DNA from: Bacillota bacterium
GTDB lineage: Bacteria > Bacillota > Clostridia > Oscillospirales > Acutalibacteraceae
DNA length: 12,507 nucleotides
Direction of reading: 5' to 3'
NCBI GenBank assembly: GCA_023391275.1
Contig: JAEWBE010000137.1
Location: forward strand, 1-12,507
Made by a program: the position numbers and the translations under genes. Within the stretch, counting starts at the first letter, position 1, and every line of letters begins with the position of its first letter. Of this stretch, positions 1-6,669 are shown in pieces. A model generated the notes under the pieces. That model made no database searches. It saw nothing but the letters and a program-made list of their open reading frames with translations, and was not told the DNA's origin.

Positions 1-2
1 GC

Positions 3-65
3 GGTAATCCGTTCATTCAGCAGCGGAATGTAATGAAATCAATAGTATGTGAGGAAATTCAATGA
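3..65 (+). CDS. possible 3' end of an upstream gene (partial)
   Basis: A frame open from the window edge ends in TGA at 63-65, overlapping the ATG of the rRNA methyltransferase as ATGA, a common arrangement for translationally coupled genes. Only 20 codons are visible and they show no recognisable motif. A second frame from base 1 ends in TAA at 31-33 and is an equally possible gene end. Product unknown. Confidence 0.2.
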   Translation, partial: GNPFIQQRNVMKSIVCEEIQ

Positions 66-1291
66 AACAAAGCAGAGGATACCCCCTTGTCAGTGTAACC
101 CGCAAAGCGGAGAACAGCATTCAAACCGGCCACCCGTGGATTTACAACACCGAGATTGTCAAAACGGAGGGTACGTACCAAAACGGGGATTTGGTCGACG
201 TTATCAGCCCGCGCGGAAAATACCTTGGCACCGGCTTTCTCAATGATCATTCCAAAATCAGGATACGGATGATTTCACACAACGCGAACGATACCTTCAA
301 CGAAGCGTTTTTTGAACGCCGCCTGCGGCACGCCTGGAACTACCGAAAAAGCGTAATGGGGGACGATATCTCGTGCTGCCGCATCATTTTCGGTGAATCC
401 GATTTTTTCCCCGGCCTTACGGTTGACCGGTACAATAATATTTTGGTTGCCCAGACGCTTTCACTCGGCATGGAGAAAATAAAGCCGATGCTTTTTTCAC
501 TGCTCTGCAAAATTTTAAAAGAGGACGGCCAGACCATTGACGGTGTGTACGAACGCAATGACGTTGCAATCCGTGAACTGGAAGGCATGGAACAGAACAA
601 AGGGTTCTTTCCTCTTGAGGGAATGGCCGTTCCCGAATCCACCCAGACCACCATTATAGAGAATGGAATTGAATACGGCGTTGATTTTGAAAACGGGCAG
701 AAAACCGGATTTTTCCTTGACCAGAAATACAACCGACAATCAGTGGCAAAGCTTAGCCGCGGCAAACGGGTGCTTGACTGCTTTACACACACCGGTTCTT
801 TTGCACTGAACGCCGCAAAAGGCGGCGCGGCGCACGTTCACGCGGTCGATATTTCCGCCGACGCAATTGCCATGGCTGAAACAAACGCCAAACGCAATCA
901 TCTGGAAGATTGCATGACTTTTCAGGCTGCCAATGTATTTGACCTGCTCCCCGAACTGCCGGGCGGCGCAAAGGACGGATATGACCTGATTATACTTGAC
1001 CCGCCCGCATTTACAAAATCGCGCAGCACAGTGGAAAACGCCATGAGGGGCTATAAGGAGATTAATCTGAGGGCAATGAAGCTGCTGCCGCGCGGCGGAT
1101 ACCTTGCCACCTGCTCCTGTTCCCATTTCCTGACAGAGGAGCTGTTCTGCAACATGCTCCGCGGCGCGGCCTTCGATGCTCAGGTCATGCTGCGGCAGAT
1201 TGAAGCGCGGCAGCAGGCGCCGGACCATCCGATTTTATGGAATGTGCCGGAAACCAGCTACCTGAAATTCTACATTTTCCAAATCGTTTAA
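62..1291 (+). CDS. rlmI: RlmI-type class I SAM-dependent 23S rRNA (cytosine-C5) methyltransferase
   Basis: The 409-residue protein fits the RlmI/RlmK-like methyltransferase family (E. coli RlmI is about 396 residues), which uses S-adenosylmethionine to make m5C in 23S rRNA. An N-terminal PUA-like RNA-binding region covers about residues 8-80 (GHPWIY near 23-28). A central family-typical segment contains GQKTGFFLDQ at 212-221. The Rossmann methyltransferase domain has SAM motif I around 237-251 (VLDCFTHTGSFAL), the motif LDPPAF at 312-317 and the cysteine motif CSCSHF at 351-356, which is expected to hold the catalytic nucleophile. The start at 62 is preceded by GAGGAAA at 51-57. A terminator follows 16 bases after the stop. 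Target base C1962 is inferred by homology only; close paralogues modify other sites, so the exact substrate is uncertain. Confidence 0.9.
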   Translation: MKQSRGYPLVSVTRKAENSIQTGHPWIYNTEIVKTEGTYQNGDLVDVISPRGKYLGTGFLNDHSKIRIRMISHNANDTFNEAFFERRLRHAWNYRKSVMGDDISCCRIIFGESDFFPGLTVDRYNNILVAQTLSLGMEKIKPMLFSLLCKILKEDGQTIDGVYERNDVAIRELEGMEQNKGFFPLEGMAVPESTQTTIIENGIEYGVDFENGQKTGFFLDQKYNRQSVAKLSRGKRVLDCFTHTGSFALNAAKGGAAHVHAVDISADAIAMAETNAKRNHLEDCMTFQAANVFDLLPELPGGAKDGYDLIILDPPAFTKSRSTVENAMRGYKEINLRAMKLLPRGGYLATCSCSHFLTEELFCNMLRGAAFDAQVMLRQIEARQQAPDHPILWNVPETSYLKFYIFQIV

Positions 1292-1307
1292 TAATGCAAA
1301 TACAGCG

Positions 1308-1354
1308 CCCGGTGAACAGGACGATTCCCGCCCTGTTTCACCGGGAATTTTTTT
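1308..1354 (+). terminator. intrinsic terminator after rlmI-like gene
   Basis: CCCGGTGAACAGG (1308-1320) pairs with CCTGTTTCACCGGG (1332-1345) with one bulged T, and a run of seven T follows at 1348-1354. It sits 16 bases after the methyltransferase stop and separates it from the metY unit. Confidence 0.9.
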
Positions 1355-1375
1355 GAAAAATCTTAGTATACATAC

Positions 1376-1404
1376 TTGACAATACCACTTCATCATGGTA
1401 ATAT
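1376..1404 (+). promoter_or_regulatory. sigma-A-like promoter of the metY leader
   Basis: TTGACA at 1376-1381 and TAATAT at 1399-1404 are separated by exactly 17 bases. Transcription would start near 1411 and give a leader of about 190 bases before the metY start. Confidence 0.88.
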
Positions 1405-1426
1405 AGCAACAACAAAACTTAATTAT

Positions 1427-1451
1427 TACTAATTCGATATGAATTGTAGTA
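1427..1451. promoter_or_regulatory. imperfect inverted repeat, possible operator
   Basis: TACTAATTC - GATAT - GAATTGTAGTA is a near-palindrome lying about 15-40 bases downstream of the predicted start site and just before the leader-peptide ribosome binding site. It could be a repressor site (roadblock position) or a small RNA hairpin. No known operator consensus was matched. Confidence 0.35.
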
Positions 1452-1476
1452 TTTAGATCAAGGAGGAGTCAACATA

Positions 1477-1566
1477 ATGAAAAATAAACGCTCAAATATC
1501 GGCTGGCCTTTGCGCCGCTGCTCCCTGCATGGACGAATGTGTTGCTCCGTTTATTCCTTATTCTGA
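1477..1566 (+). CDS. cysteine-containing leader peptide (29 aa) upstream of metY
   Basis: An ATG at 1477 with a near-perfect ribosome binding site AAGGAGGAG (1460-1468, 8-base spacing) opens a 29-codon frame ending in TGA at 1564-1566. The peptide is basic in its first half. It has Cys at 15 and a tandem Cys-Cys at 22-23 within RRCSLHGRMCCS, encoded by TGC (1519-1521) and TGT-TGC (1540-1545). There is no transmembrane or signal sequence. It is the first frame on the transcript of a cysteine/homocysteine-forming enzyme, so a regulatory role is likely: translation of the Cys codons would sense Cys-tRNA supply and control the helix at 1521-1592. The reading frame and ribosome site are seen directly; the function is inferred. 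Too short to be found by standard gene callers. Confidence 0.75.
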   Translation: MKNKRSNIGWPLRRCSLHGRMCCSVYSLF

Positions 1567-1592
1567 ATAAAATAATTAACATGCAGAAGGAG
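1521..1592 (+). promoter_or_regulatory. helix sequestering the metY ribosome binding site (candidate translational attenuator)
   Basis: CTCC-CTGCATG at 1521-1531, inside the leader-peptide gene, is complementary to CATGCAG (1580-1586) plus GGAG (1589-1592), with AA bulged. That makes 11 base pairs. The GGAG is the Shine-Dalgarno core of metY. The loop holds the tandem Cys codons (1540-1545) and the leader stop (1564-1566). A ribosome paused on the Cys codons would cover part of the 5' arm and free the GGAG, whereas one that terminates at 1566 would leave both arms free to pair. Pairing is seen in the sequence; the mechanism is inferred. Confidence 0.7.
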
Positions 1593-1601
1593 TTTATTAT
1601 C

Positions 1602-2882
1602 ATGAGTGAAAGAACCTATAAATTTGAAACTATACAATTGCACGCCGGCCAGGAAAGCCCAGACCCAACAACGGATTCAAGAGCGGTTCCGATTTATCAG
1701 ACCACTTCCTACGTATTTAAAAATTCCGCTCAGGCGGCCGCCCGTTTCGGGCTGTCGGAAGGCGGAAACGTTTATGGAAGACTGATGAACCCGACCGAAG
1801 ACGTGTTTGAGCGGCGCATTGCGGCGCTGGAGGGAGGCGTTGCGGCACTGGCTACCGCTTCTGGAGCAGCTGCAATCACCTATTCCATTCAAAATATTGC
1901 GCATGCGGGCGACCATATCATATCCGCGAACACTATTTACGGCGGTACCTATAACCTGCTGGAGCACACCCTCGCCGCATTCGGCATTACCACGACCTTT
2001 GTGGACGCGGATGTGGAAGGCAGCTTTGAGAATGCGATTCAGCCGAATACCAAGGCGATTTTTATCGAGACCCTCGGCAATCCGAATTCCAGTATCATCG
2101 ATATTGACGCGGTTGCCGCAACCGCACATAAGCACGGCATCCCGCTCATCGTTGACAACACCTTCGCTACCCCCTACCTGCTGCGCCCGATTGAACACGG
2201 CGCAGATGTTGTGGTGCACTCCGCTACGAAATTTATCGGCGGCCACGGCACTACGCTGGGCGGCGTAATTGTTGATTCCGGAAAATTCGATTGGGCCGGT
2301 TCGGGCAAGTTCCCATGGCTGAGCGAGCCGGACCCAAGCTACCACGGCATCAGCTTTACCAGGGACGTTGGCGCCGCGGCATACATCACCAGAATCCGCG
2401 TTATCCTTCTGCGCGACACTGGTGCGACGATCAGCCCGTTTAACTCCTTCCTGCTTTTACAGGGGCTGGAAACGCTTTCTCTGCGGGTAGAGCGCCACGT
2501 TGAGAACGCATTAAAGGTAATTGATTTTCTGAGCAAGCATCCCAAGGTGGAGCGTGTGAACCATCCCGCCTTCCCGGACAGCAAATATAACGCATTGTAC
2601 AAGAAATATTTTCCGAACGGCGCGGGTTCGATTTTTACCTTCGAGATAAAGGGCGGTGCGAAGGAAGCACAGGACTTTATTGACCGCCTGCAAATTTTCT
2701 CCCTGCTTGCGAACGTAGCGGATGTAAAATCACTGGTCATCCATCCTGCGAGCACCACACACTCCCAGATGACCGAAAAGGAGCTTTTGGAATCCGGCAT
2801 TAAACCGAACACCGTGCGTCTGTCCATCGGCACAGAGCATATTGACGACCTGATTTACGATTTGGAACAGGCGCTTGCATAA
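1602..2882 (+). CDS. metY: O-acetylhomoserine aminocarboxypropyltransferase (sulfhydrylase)/cysteine synthase family, PLP-dependent
   Basis: The 426-residue enzyme belongs to the Cys/Met-metabolism PLP family and has the length usual for O-acetylhomoserine sulfhydrylase (about 425-435), longer than cystathionine gamma-synthase (about 380). It would form homocysteine from O-acetylhomoserine and sulfide in the cytoplasm. Some members also use O-acetylserine. Visible motifs are YGRLMNPT at 58-65 (phosphate binding), ETLGNPNS at 156-163, the PLP-ring aspartate D185 in IVDNTF, and the Schiff-base lysine K210 in SATKFIGGHG. The start at 1602 is chosen because GAAGGAG (1586-1592) is 9 bases away. 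Upstream in-frame GTG (1539) and ATG (1581) lack a ribosome site and overlap the leader-peptide gene or the sequestering helix. A terminator follows after about 30 bases, so the gene is monocistronic apart from its leader. Confidence 0.9.
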   Translation: MSERTYKFETIQLHAGQESPDPTTDSRAVPIYQTTSYVFKNSAQAAARFGLSEGGNVYGRLMNPTEDVFERRIAALEGGVAALATASGAAAITYSIQNIAHAGDHIISANTIYGGTYNLLEHTLAAFGITTTFVDADVEGSFENAIQPNTKAIFIETLGNPNSSIIDIDAVAATAHKHGIPLIVDNTFATPYLLRPIEHGADVVVHSATKFIGGHGTTLGGVIVDSGKFDWAGSGKFPWLSEPDPSYHGISFTRDVGAAAYITRIRVILLRDTGATISPFNSFLLLQGLETLSLRVERHVENALKVIDFLSKHPKVERVNHPAFPDSKYNALYKKYFPNGAGSIFTFEIKGGAKEAQDFIDRLQIFSLLANVADVKSLVIHPASTTHSQMTEKELLESGIKPNTVRLSIGTEHIDDLIYDLEQALA

Positions 2883-2913
2883 AAACGCTTCCATTTGAAT
2901 CCATAATATTTAC

Positions 2914-2951
2914 AAAAACCGGCAGCCTGTAAAATCAGGCTGCCGGTTTTT
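2914..2951. terminator. bidirectional terminator between metY and mscS
   Basis: AAAAACCGGCAGCCTG (2914-2929) and CAGGCTGCCGGTTTTT (2936-2951) form a perfect 16-bp stem with loop TAAAAT. The T-run lies at the 3' side on both strands, so it can stop metY (plus) and the converging mscS gene (minus). Confidence 0.93.
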
Positions 2952-2977
2952 AATTGTGGTCCCTGAAATGTAACAAC

Positions 2978-3799
2978 TCAGTCCGATGTGTTCATGTGAA
3001 CATCCAGCTGACGGAAAGGAACAGCGATACCCGCCTCATCAAACGCCAGCTTAACTTTTTCCTGCATATTAAAGTAGAGCGTCCAATAGTCGTCTGTTTT
3101 GCACCAAACCTTAACCCCCATCGCGATACCGCTTTCCCTGTGTTCGCCGACTACAATCAGCGGGGCAGGGTCTGTCAAAATCATCGGATTTTCGTCGGTC
3201 AGGCTGCTTAAAAGCTGCTTTACCTTCATAAGGTCTTCCCCGTAGCCCACCATATAATTCAGGTCAAGACGCCGGGTCTGCATTGCGGAATAGTTGGTGA
3301 TTACACTCGCGGTGACGGTGGAGTTTGGAATCACGATTTCCTTGTTGTCAAATGTTCTGAGCGTCGTAAACATAATCTCAATGCGCTCCACCGTACCTTC
3401 AACGCCCTGCAGCGAAAGGTAATCCCCGGCGCGAAACGGCTTTGTAAAAATAATCTGCGCGCCGCCCGCGATGTTGGCCATGTTATCCTTTAAGGCAAGG
3501 CCGATTGCAACGCCCGCAGCGCCGAGTGCTGCAATTATGGAATTGACATTCAGTCCAAACTGCGCAGCGGCGGTAACGCAAACAATAATTTTTAAAATTG
3601 CTTTAATCAGAGAGGAAAGAAAGGTGACTATGCCGGCATCTGCTTTGGAACGCATCATGCCGCGATACATCAGCTTTACAAGCAGGCTGCTGAGCCACCA
3701 ACCGACGGCTAAAATCACCGCTGCACCCACCAGACACGGTAACGCTCCTTCCATCCACTTCATAAGCTGTTGGCCATAATTTTGAAAATAAAAATTCAT
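2978..3799 (-). CDS. mscS: small-conductance mechanosensitive channel, MscS family
   Basis: This 273-residue membrane protein matches the compact E. coli MscS form (286 residues) and would release solutes when membrane tension rises under hypo-osmotic shock. Three hydrophobic segments are visible at about 20-45, 56-78 and 86-116. The third is the glycine/alanine-rich pore helix (AALGAAGVAIGLALKDNMANIAGG, about 90-113), the family signature. It is followed by the beta domain with FRAGDYL (122-128), GVEGTVERI (132-140) and the family-typical IVIPNS (155-160), then a cytoplasmic alpha/beta region. The ATG is preceded on the minus strand by GGAGGAA (complement of 3805-3811). The gene converges on metY, sharing its terminator, and diverges from mltG. 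The stress role is from family knowledge. Confidence 0.92.
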   Translation of the reverse strand: MNFYFQNYGQQLMKWMEGALPCLVGAAVILAVGWWLSSLLVKLMYRGMMRSKADAGIVTFLSSLIKAILKIIVCVTAAAQFGLNVNSIIAALGAAGVAIGLALKDNMANIAGGAQIIFTKPFRAGDYLSLQGVEGTVERIEIMFTTLRTFDNKEIVIPNSTVTASVITNYSAMQTRRLDLNYMVGYGEDLMKVKQLLSSLTDENPMILTDPAPLIVVGEHRESGIAMGVKVWCKTDDYWTLYFNMQEKVKLAFDEAGIAVPFRQLDVHMNTSD

Positions 3800-3842
3800 A
3801 AAAATTCCTCCGAATTCATCTGTACACAGGCCGTTTCCAAAT

Positions 3843-3857
3843 GGAGGAAGTTCCTCC
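3843..3857. repeat. 15-base palindrome upstream of mscS
   Basis: GGAGGAA-G-TTCCTCC is a perfect palindrome around one central base, 44 bases upstream of the mscS ATG in the mscS/mltG divergent region. In RNA it could pair with or imitate a ribosome binding site; in DNA it could be an operator. No role is assigned. Confidence 0.4.
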
Positions 3858-3906
3858 TGAATCTGGTGGTTTTCTTCGTTATTTCGCCAAAAAACGACCT
3901 GTTATA

Positions 3907-3937
3907 TTGACTTATAACCAAACGGGTGTAAGATAAT
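3907..3937 (+). promoter_or_regulatory. putative mltG promoter
   Basis: TTGACT at 3907-3912 is followed by TAAGAT (3929-3934, spacing 16) overlapping GATAAT (3932-3937, spacing 19). Either could serve as the -10 element; the spacing is not ideal, so confidence is moderate. Confidence 0.45.
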
Positions 3938-3972
3938 ATCATACATATCATGTAAATAGGGGTCATTTAAAT

Positions 3973-4992
3973 ATGAAAAAATATAGACTTATTATTCCCG
4001 TTTTGTTTCTCCTCTTTTTATTCACCGCCTGTTCGAAGAACAAAGACGTCGGCAGTCAGGCGGAAAGCAGCGCAGCGTCACAGGGAATCATCAGCGAAGC
4101 TTCCGGCGCGCCATCGGGCGAAACCAGCCCCGACGCGGCCAGCCAGCTCAGCCCCTCGGGTTCCTCGGAAACAAGCAAAGCACCCGGCACCGTTTCCTCT
4201 GCAAAACCGTCCGGCTCGTCCTCCAAAACACCGGCAGAGGCCGGTTCGCAGACCACCGCGGCATCCTCACAGCCGCCGCAGGCCAGCACTGTGCGGGTCG
4301 TAATACCGGAAGGCTATACCCTGTCGCAGATCGGCGACCGTCTTGAGTCAAAGGGCGTGTGCAAAAAAGCGGATTTGTTGAAAACGGCCGCTTCATACGA
4401 TTTCAGCTATTATTCTTTAATCGGCAATCTGAGCAGCAACGCGAACCGCTGTTACAAACTGGAGGGTTATCTTTTTCCCGATACTTACGATTTTTACACA
4501 AATATGAAGCCGCAGGACGCGCTGGGCAAGATGCTTAGAAACGCCCAGAGCAAAATTGGCAGCAGCTACAGCTACCCCGGTATGACAACCGATCAGGTGG
4601 TAACGCTTGCTTCTATTATTGAGAAAGAATCCGGCAACCTGAATGAGCTGCCAAAGGTATCGTCTGTTTTCCACAACCGGCTCAAGGCGGGGATGAAACT
4701 GCAGGCGGACCCGACCATCAACTACATTGAAAATTACGTCAAGCCGAATCTGACCGGGGATATCAACCGTTATAATTCATATTATAACACCTATAAATGT
4801 TCTGCCCTGCCTGCCGGGCCAATCTGCAGCCCGGGCGCATCGGCGCTCAACGCGGCCGCACACCCGGCCGACACGGATTATCTGTATTTTTGCGCGGATA
4901 AAAACGGAAACTACTACTACGCAAAGACCTTGGAAGAACATGACGCCAACCTTGCAAAAGGCGGTATTGTAGTGGGCAACAGTCTGCAATAA
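3973..4992 (+). CDS. mltG: MltG/YceG-like endolytic peptidoglycan transglycosylase, predicted lipoprotein
   Basis: This 339-residue protein begins with a lipoprotein signal peptide (KKYR, a hydrophobic run, then LFTAC with the lipidated cysteine at 20). A low-complexity Ser/Ala/Pro/Gly/Thr linker spans about 21-105, suitable for crossing cell-wall layers. The YceG domain follows: a LysM-like part at about 107-150 (IPEGYTLSQIGDRLESKG), EGYLFPDTY at 164-172, and the catalytic-glutamate motif ASIIEKES with E217 as the predicted catalytic residue. The C-terminal part has FHNRL (233-237), LQADPT (243-248) and ALPAGPICSPG (278-288). MltG cleaves nascent glycan strands and limits their length. Family members are usually anchored by a transmembrane helix, so a lipid anchor is a variant. 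A weak ribosome site AGGGG (3958-3962) precedes the ATG. Confidence 0.88.
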   Translation: MKKYRLIIPVLFLLFLFTACSKNKDVGSQAESSAASQGIISEASGAPSGETSPDAASQLSPSGSSETSKAPGTVSSAKPSGSSSKTPAEAGSQTTAASSQPPQASTVRVVIPEGYTLSQIGDRLESKGVCKKADLLKTAASYDFSYYSLIGNLSSNANRCYKLEGYLFPDTYDFYTNMKPQDALGKMLRNAQSKIGSSYSYPGMTTDQVVTLASIIEKESGNLNELPKVSSVFHNRLKAGMKLQADPTINYIENYVKPNLTGDINRYNSYYNTYKCSALPAGPICSPGASALNAAAHPADTDYLYFCADKNGNYYYAKTLEEHDANLAKGGIVVGNSLQ

Positions 4993-5124
4993 CCTTATAT
5001 CCATTATACCTGTTTTTCATAAAACCACAAGTTGCGGGGAAAAGTACGGCCAAATATTTCAAATTTCAGGCCTGCCGATTTTTCTTTGCTCACAGTCTGA
5101 AATTTCTTATTCAGGAGAATGATT

Positions 5125-5859
5125 ATGGAAGCGGAAATCCGATATCTGTACCACAGCGGTTTTACGGTTAGAACCGACCGCCACTTTTTCATTTTTGATT
5201 ATTACCTTGATACACCCCGGGGCTGCGGCCTTGATAAAGGCGTGGTCAATCCCGATGAAATCAAAGATTTGGATGTGGTGGTATTTGCCTCCCACAGGCA
5301 TCCCGATCACTTTAATCCCAGGATTTTCAGCTGGCGCAAATCGGTAGAGAAAATCCGGTATATCCTTTCGGATGATATTCATACCGCGGAGGATGCGCTG
5401 ATGGTGCACCCCGGAAACGAATATGACCTGAGCGACTTTACTGTGCGTGTGCTGGACTCCACGGATGCCGGCGGGGCTTTTCTGATTCACGCCGACGGCC
5501 TCTGCATTTACCATGCGGGGGATTTGAACCTGTGGTACTGGGATGGGGAGCCTGACGCCGACAACGAGGAAATGACAAGGCGCTACAAAGAGCAGATTGA
5601 CACTCTTCAGGGGCAGAAAATAGACATTGCTTTTATTCCCGTCGACCCCCGTTTGGAAGAAAATTATTTGCTGGGGCTGGACTACTTTATGAAAACAGCC
5701 GATGTGAATCTTGCCGTGCCAATGCATTTCAGTGACGACCTGTCTATCTTTGACGAACTGAAAGCCGATTCCCGCGCGGACGCTTACCGTAAAAAAATCG
5801 CATTCTTTTCCGTAAGGGGTGAAAAGATCGCGTACCCGCAGGATTCACAGCACGGATGA
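5125..5859 (+). CDS. metallo-beta-lactamase-fold hydrolase, UlaG/YtnP-like general group
   Basis: The 244-residue protein has the metal-binding HxHxDH motif at 57-62 (SHRHPDH), a downstream bridging-aspartate motif HAGD at 130-133, and a C-terminal histidine in PMHF (H201). These are the metal ligands expected for a dinuclear MBL-fold enzyme. There is no signal peptide, so it should be cytoplasmic. The substrate cannot be read from sequence: related families include lactonases, UlaG-type ascorbate lactonases and phospholipase-D-like hydrolases. The start at 5125 is preferred over the in-frame ATG at 5119 because AGGAGA (5113-5118) abuts 5119 but lies 6 bases before 5125. It follows mltG by 132 bases with no clear promoter or terminator between them, so co-transcription is possible, and it ends before a strong terminator. 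Confidence 0.8.
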   Translation: MEAEIRYLYHSGFTVRTDRHFFIFDYYLDTPRGCGLDKGVVNPDEIKDLDVVVFASHRHPDHFNPRIFSWRKSVEKIRYILSDDIHTAEDALMVHPGNEYDLSDFTVRVLDSTDAGGAFLIHADGLCIYHAGDLNLWYWDGEPDADNEEMTRRYKEQIDTLQGQKIDIAFIPVDPRLEENYLLGLDYFMKTADVNLAVPMHFSDDLSIFDELKADSRADAYRKKIAFFSVRGEKIAYPQDSQHG

Positions 5860-5887
5860 ACTCTGATTATAGTATTCCGGTTGAAAA

Positions 5888-5925
5888 GAGCACCTTTTCC
5901 AGCGAAAAGGTGCTCAAATTATTTT
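5888..5925. terminator. terminator between MBL hydrolase and nitroreductase
   Basis: GAGCACCTTTTC (5888-5899), loop CAGC, and GAAAAGGTGCTC (5904-5915) form a perfect 12-bp stem, followed by AAATTATTTTT on the plus strand. On the minus strand it is followed by TTTT, so it may also serve the converging nitroreductase gene. Confidence 0.85.
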
Positions 5926-5937
5926 TATACAATCCGG

Positions 5938-6537
5938 TTATTTAAAGAAGAGTATTCTTTGGTCAAGGGGAAGAAATTCTTTTGCATTCGGAGTGGCGAC
6001 CGGTTTGCCAAATGGCATCTGGGCAATCAGTTTCCAGCTCTGCGGCAACTTCCACTGCGCTTTCACCGCGTCATCAATCAACGGATTATAGTGCTGCAAA
6101 GTAGCGCCAAGCCCTTCCTGCTCAAGAGAAACCCATATGGCAAATTGCAGCATTGCGCTTGCGTGCTGTGCCCAAACCGGGAAATTATCTTTATAAAGAG
6201 GAAATTGCCGGGCTAAACCGTTTGTGACAGACGTATCGTCAAAATACAGCACAGTGCCATATCCCGCCGCGAAAGAATTGATTTTGCCCTCGGTCTGAGC
6301 AAAACTTTCGGGAGGAACAATCTTCCGGAGCGTTTCAATAACGATGCCCCAAAGCTTCTTATGTTCCTCCCCCAGCAAAACAGCCACCCTTGTGCTTTGG
6401 CTGTTAAACGCGGTCGGAACGTTTTGGACGGCATGCCCGATTACTTCGGTAATCCGTTCATCGGAAAGTGTAACTGCATCGCTGATTGCATAGATGGAAC
6501 GTCTATCTTTCACTGCATCGTAAAAATTCTTTTGCAT
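5938..6537 (-). CDS. nitroreductase-family FMN-dependent oxidoreductase (HBN1/Frm2-like)
   Basis: This 199-residue protein resembles the small nitroreductase subgroup typified by yeast Hbn1/Frm2 and bacterial relatives annotated as nitroreductase family proteins. Visible features are the N-terminal RRS (12-14, FMN phosphate contact), PTAFNSQS at 41-48, a substrate/FMN loop around GYGTVLYF (92-99), GLGATLQHY at 142-150 and a C-terminal MPFGKP (174-179). It probably acts as a cytoplasmic homodimer reducing nitro or quinone compounds with NAD(P)H; the substrate is unknown. The ATG at 6537 is chosen because GAAAGGA (minus strand, complement of 6545-6551) is 8 bases away; the upstream TTG at 6543 would sit too close to it. 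It is divergent from the Crp/Fnr gene, with a promoter and palindrome between them. Confidence 0.85.
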   Translation of the reverse strand: MQKNFYDAVKDRRSIYAISDAVTLSDERITEVIGHAVQNVPTAFNSQSTRVAVLLGEEHKKLWGIVIETLRKIVPPESFAQTEGKINSFAAGYGTVLYFDDTSVTNGLARQFPLYKDNFPVWAQHASAMLQFAIWVSLEQEGLGATLQHYNPLIDDAVKAQWKLPQSWKLIAQMPFGKPVATPNAKEFLPLDQRILFFK

Positions 6538-6597
6538 AGTCAATTTCCTTTCATCAATTATAATATTAATAATATAGAATTTATTTTACCTGTTTTT

Positions 6598-6625
6598 AGT
6601 ATACGCGATTTAGAGAAATTTACAA
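6598..6625 (-). promoter_or_regulatory. putative nitroreductase promoter
   Basis: On the minus strand TTGTAA (complement of 6620-6625) and TATACT (complement of 6598-6603) are 16 bases apart. The predicted start near 6591 leaves a leader of about 54 bases. Confidence 0.55.
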
Positions 6626-6630
6626 GTTAT

Positions 6631-6650
6631 TTTTGTAATTTATTACAAAA
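6631..6650. promoter_or_regulatory. perfect palindrome, candidate Crp/Fnr-type or Rex-type operator
   Basis: TTTTGTAA-TTTA-TTACAAAA is a perfect 8+8 palindrome with a 4-base centre. A further half-site TTTACAA lies at 6619-6625. The palindrome adjoins the nitroreductase -35 box and is centred near -50 from its predicted start, a position used by activators. The spacing of half-sites resembles Fnr-type (N4) and Rex-type (N4) sites, but neither consensus is matched exactly. Which protein binds is not known; the adjacent Crp/Fnr gene product is the obvious candidate. Confidence 0.55.
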
Positions 6651-6669
6651 TCAAATCAGAATTTTACGT

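Noticed and set aside
1539..1601. N-terminal extension of the MetY frame to GTG 1539 or ATG 1581
   Set aside because: Neither has a ribosome binding site, both overlap the leader-peptide gene or its helix, and the extension is absent from family lengths; ATG 1602 has GAAGGAG at proper spacing.
1405..1601. SAM riboswitch or T-box upstream of metY
   Set aside because: The conserved S-box core and the T-box AGGGTGG element are absent and no leader terminator is present; the leader-peptide model explains the sequence better.
1677..2345. 222-codon open frame on the minus strand inside metY
   Set aside because: It lies wholly within a confident gene on the other strand, has no recognisable motif or ribosome site, and is explained by codon bias.
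5062..5106. Inverted repeat AAATTTCAG...CTGAATTTC ahead of the MBL hydrolase gene
   Set aside because: The arms are imperfect and AT-rich with a long loop; such pairing is expected by chance.
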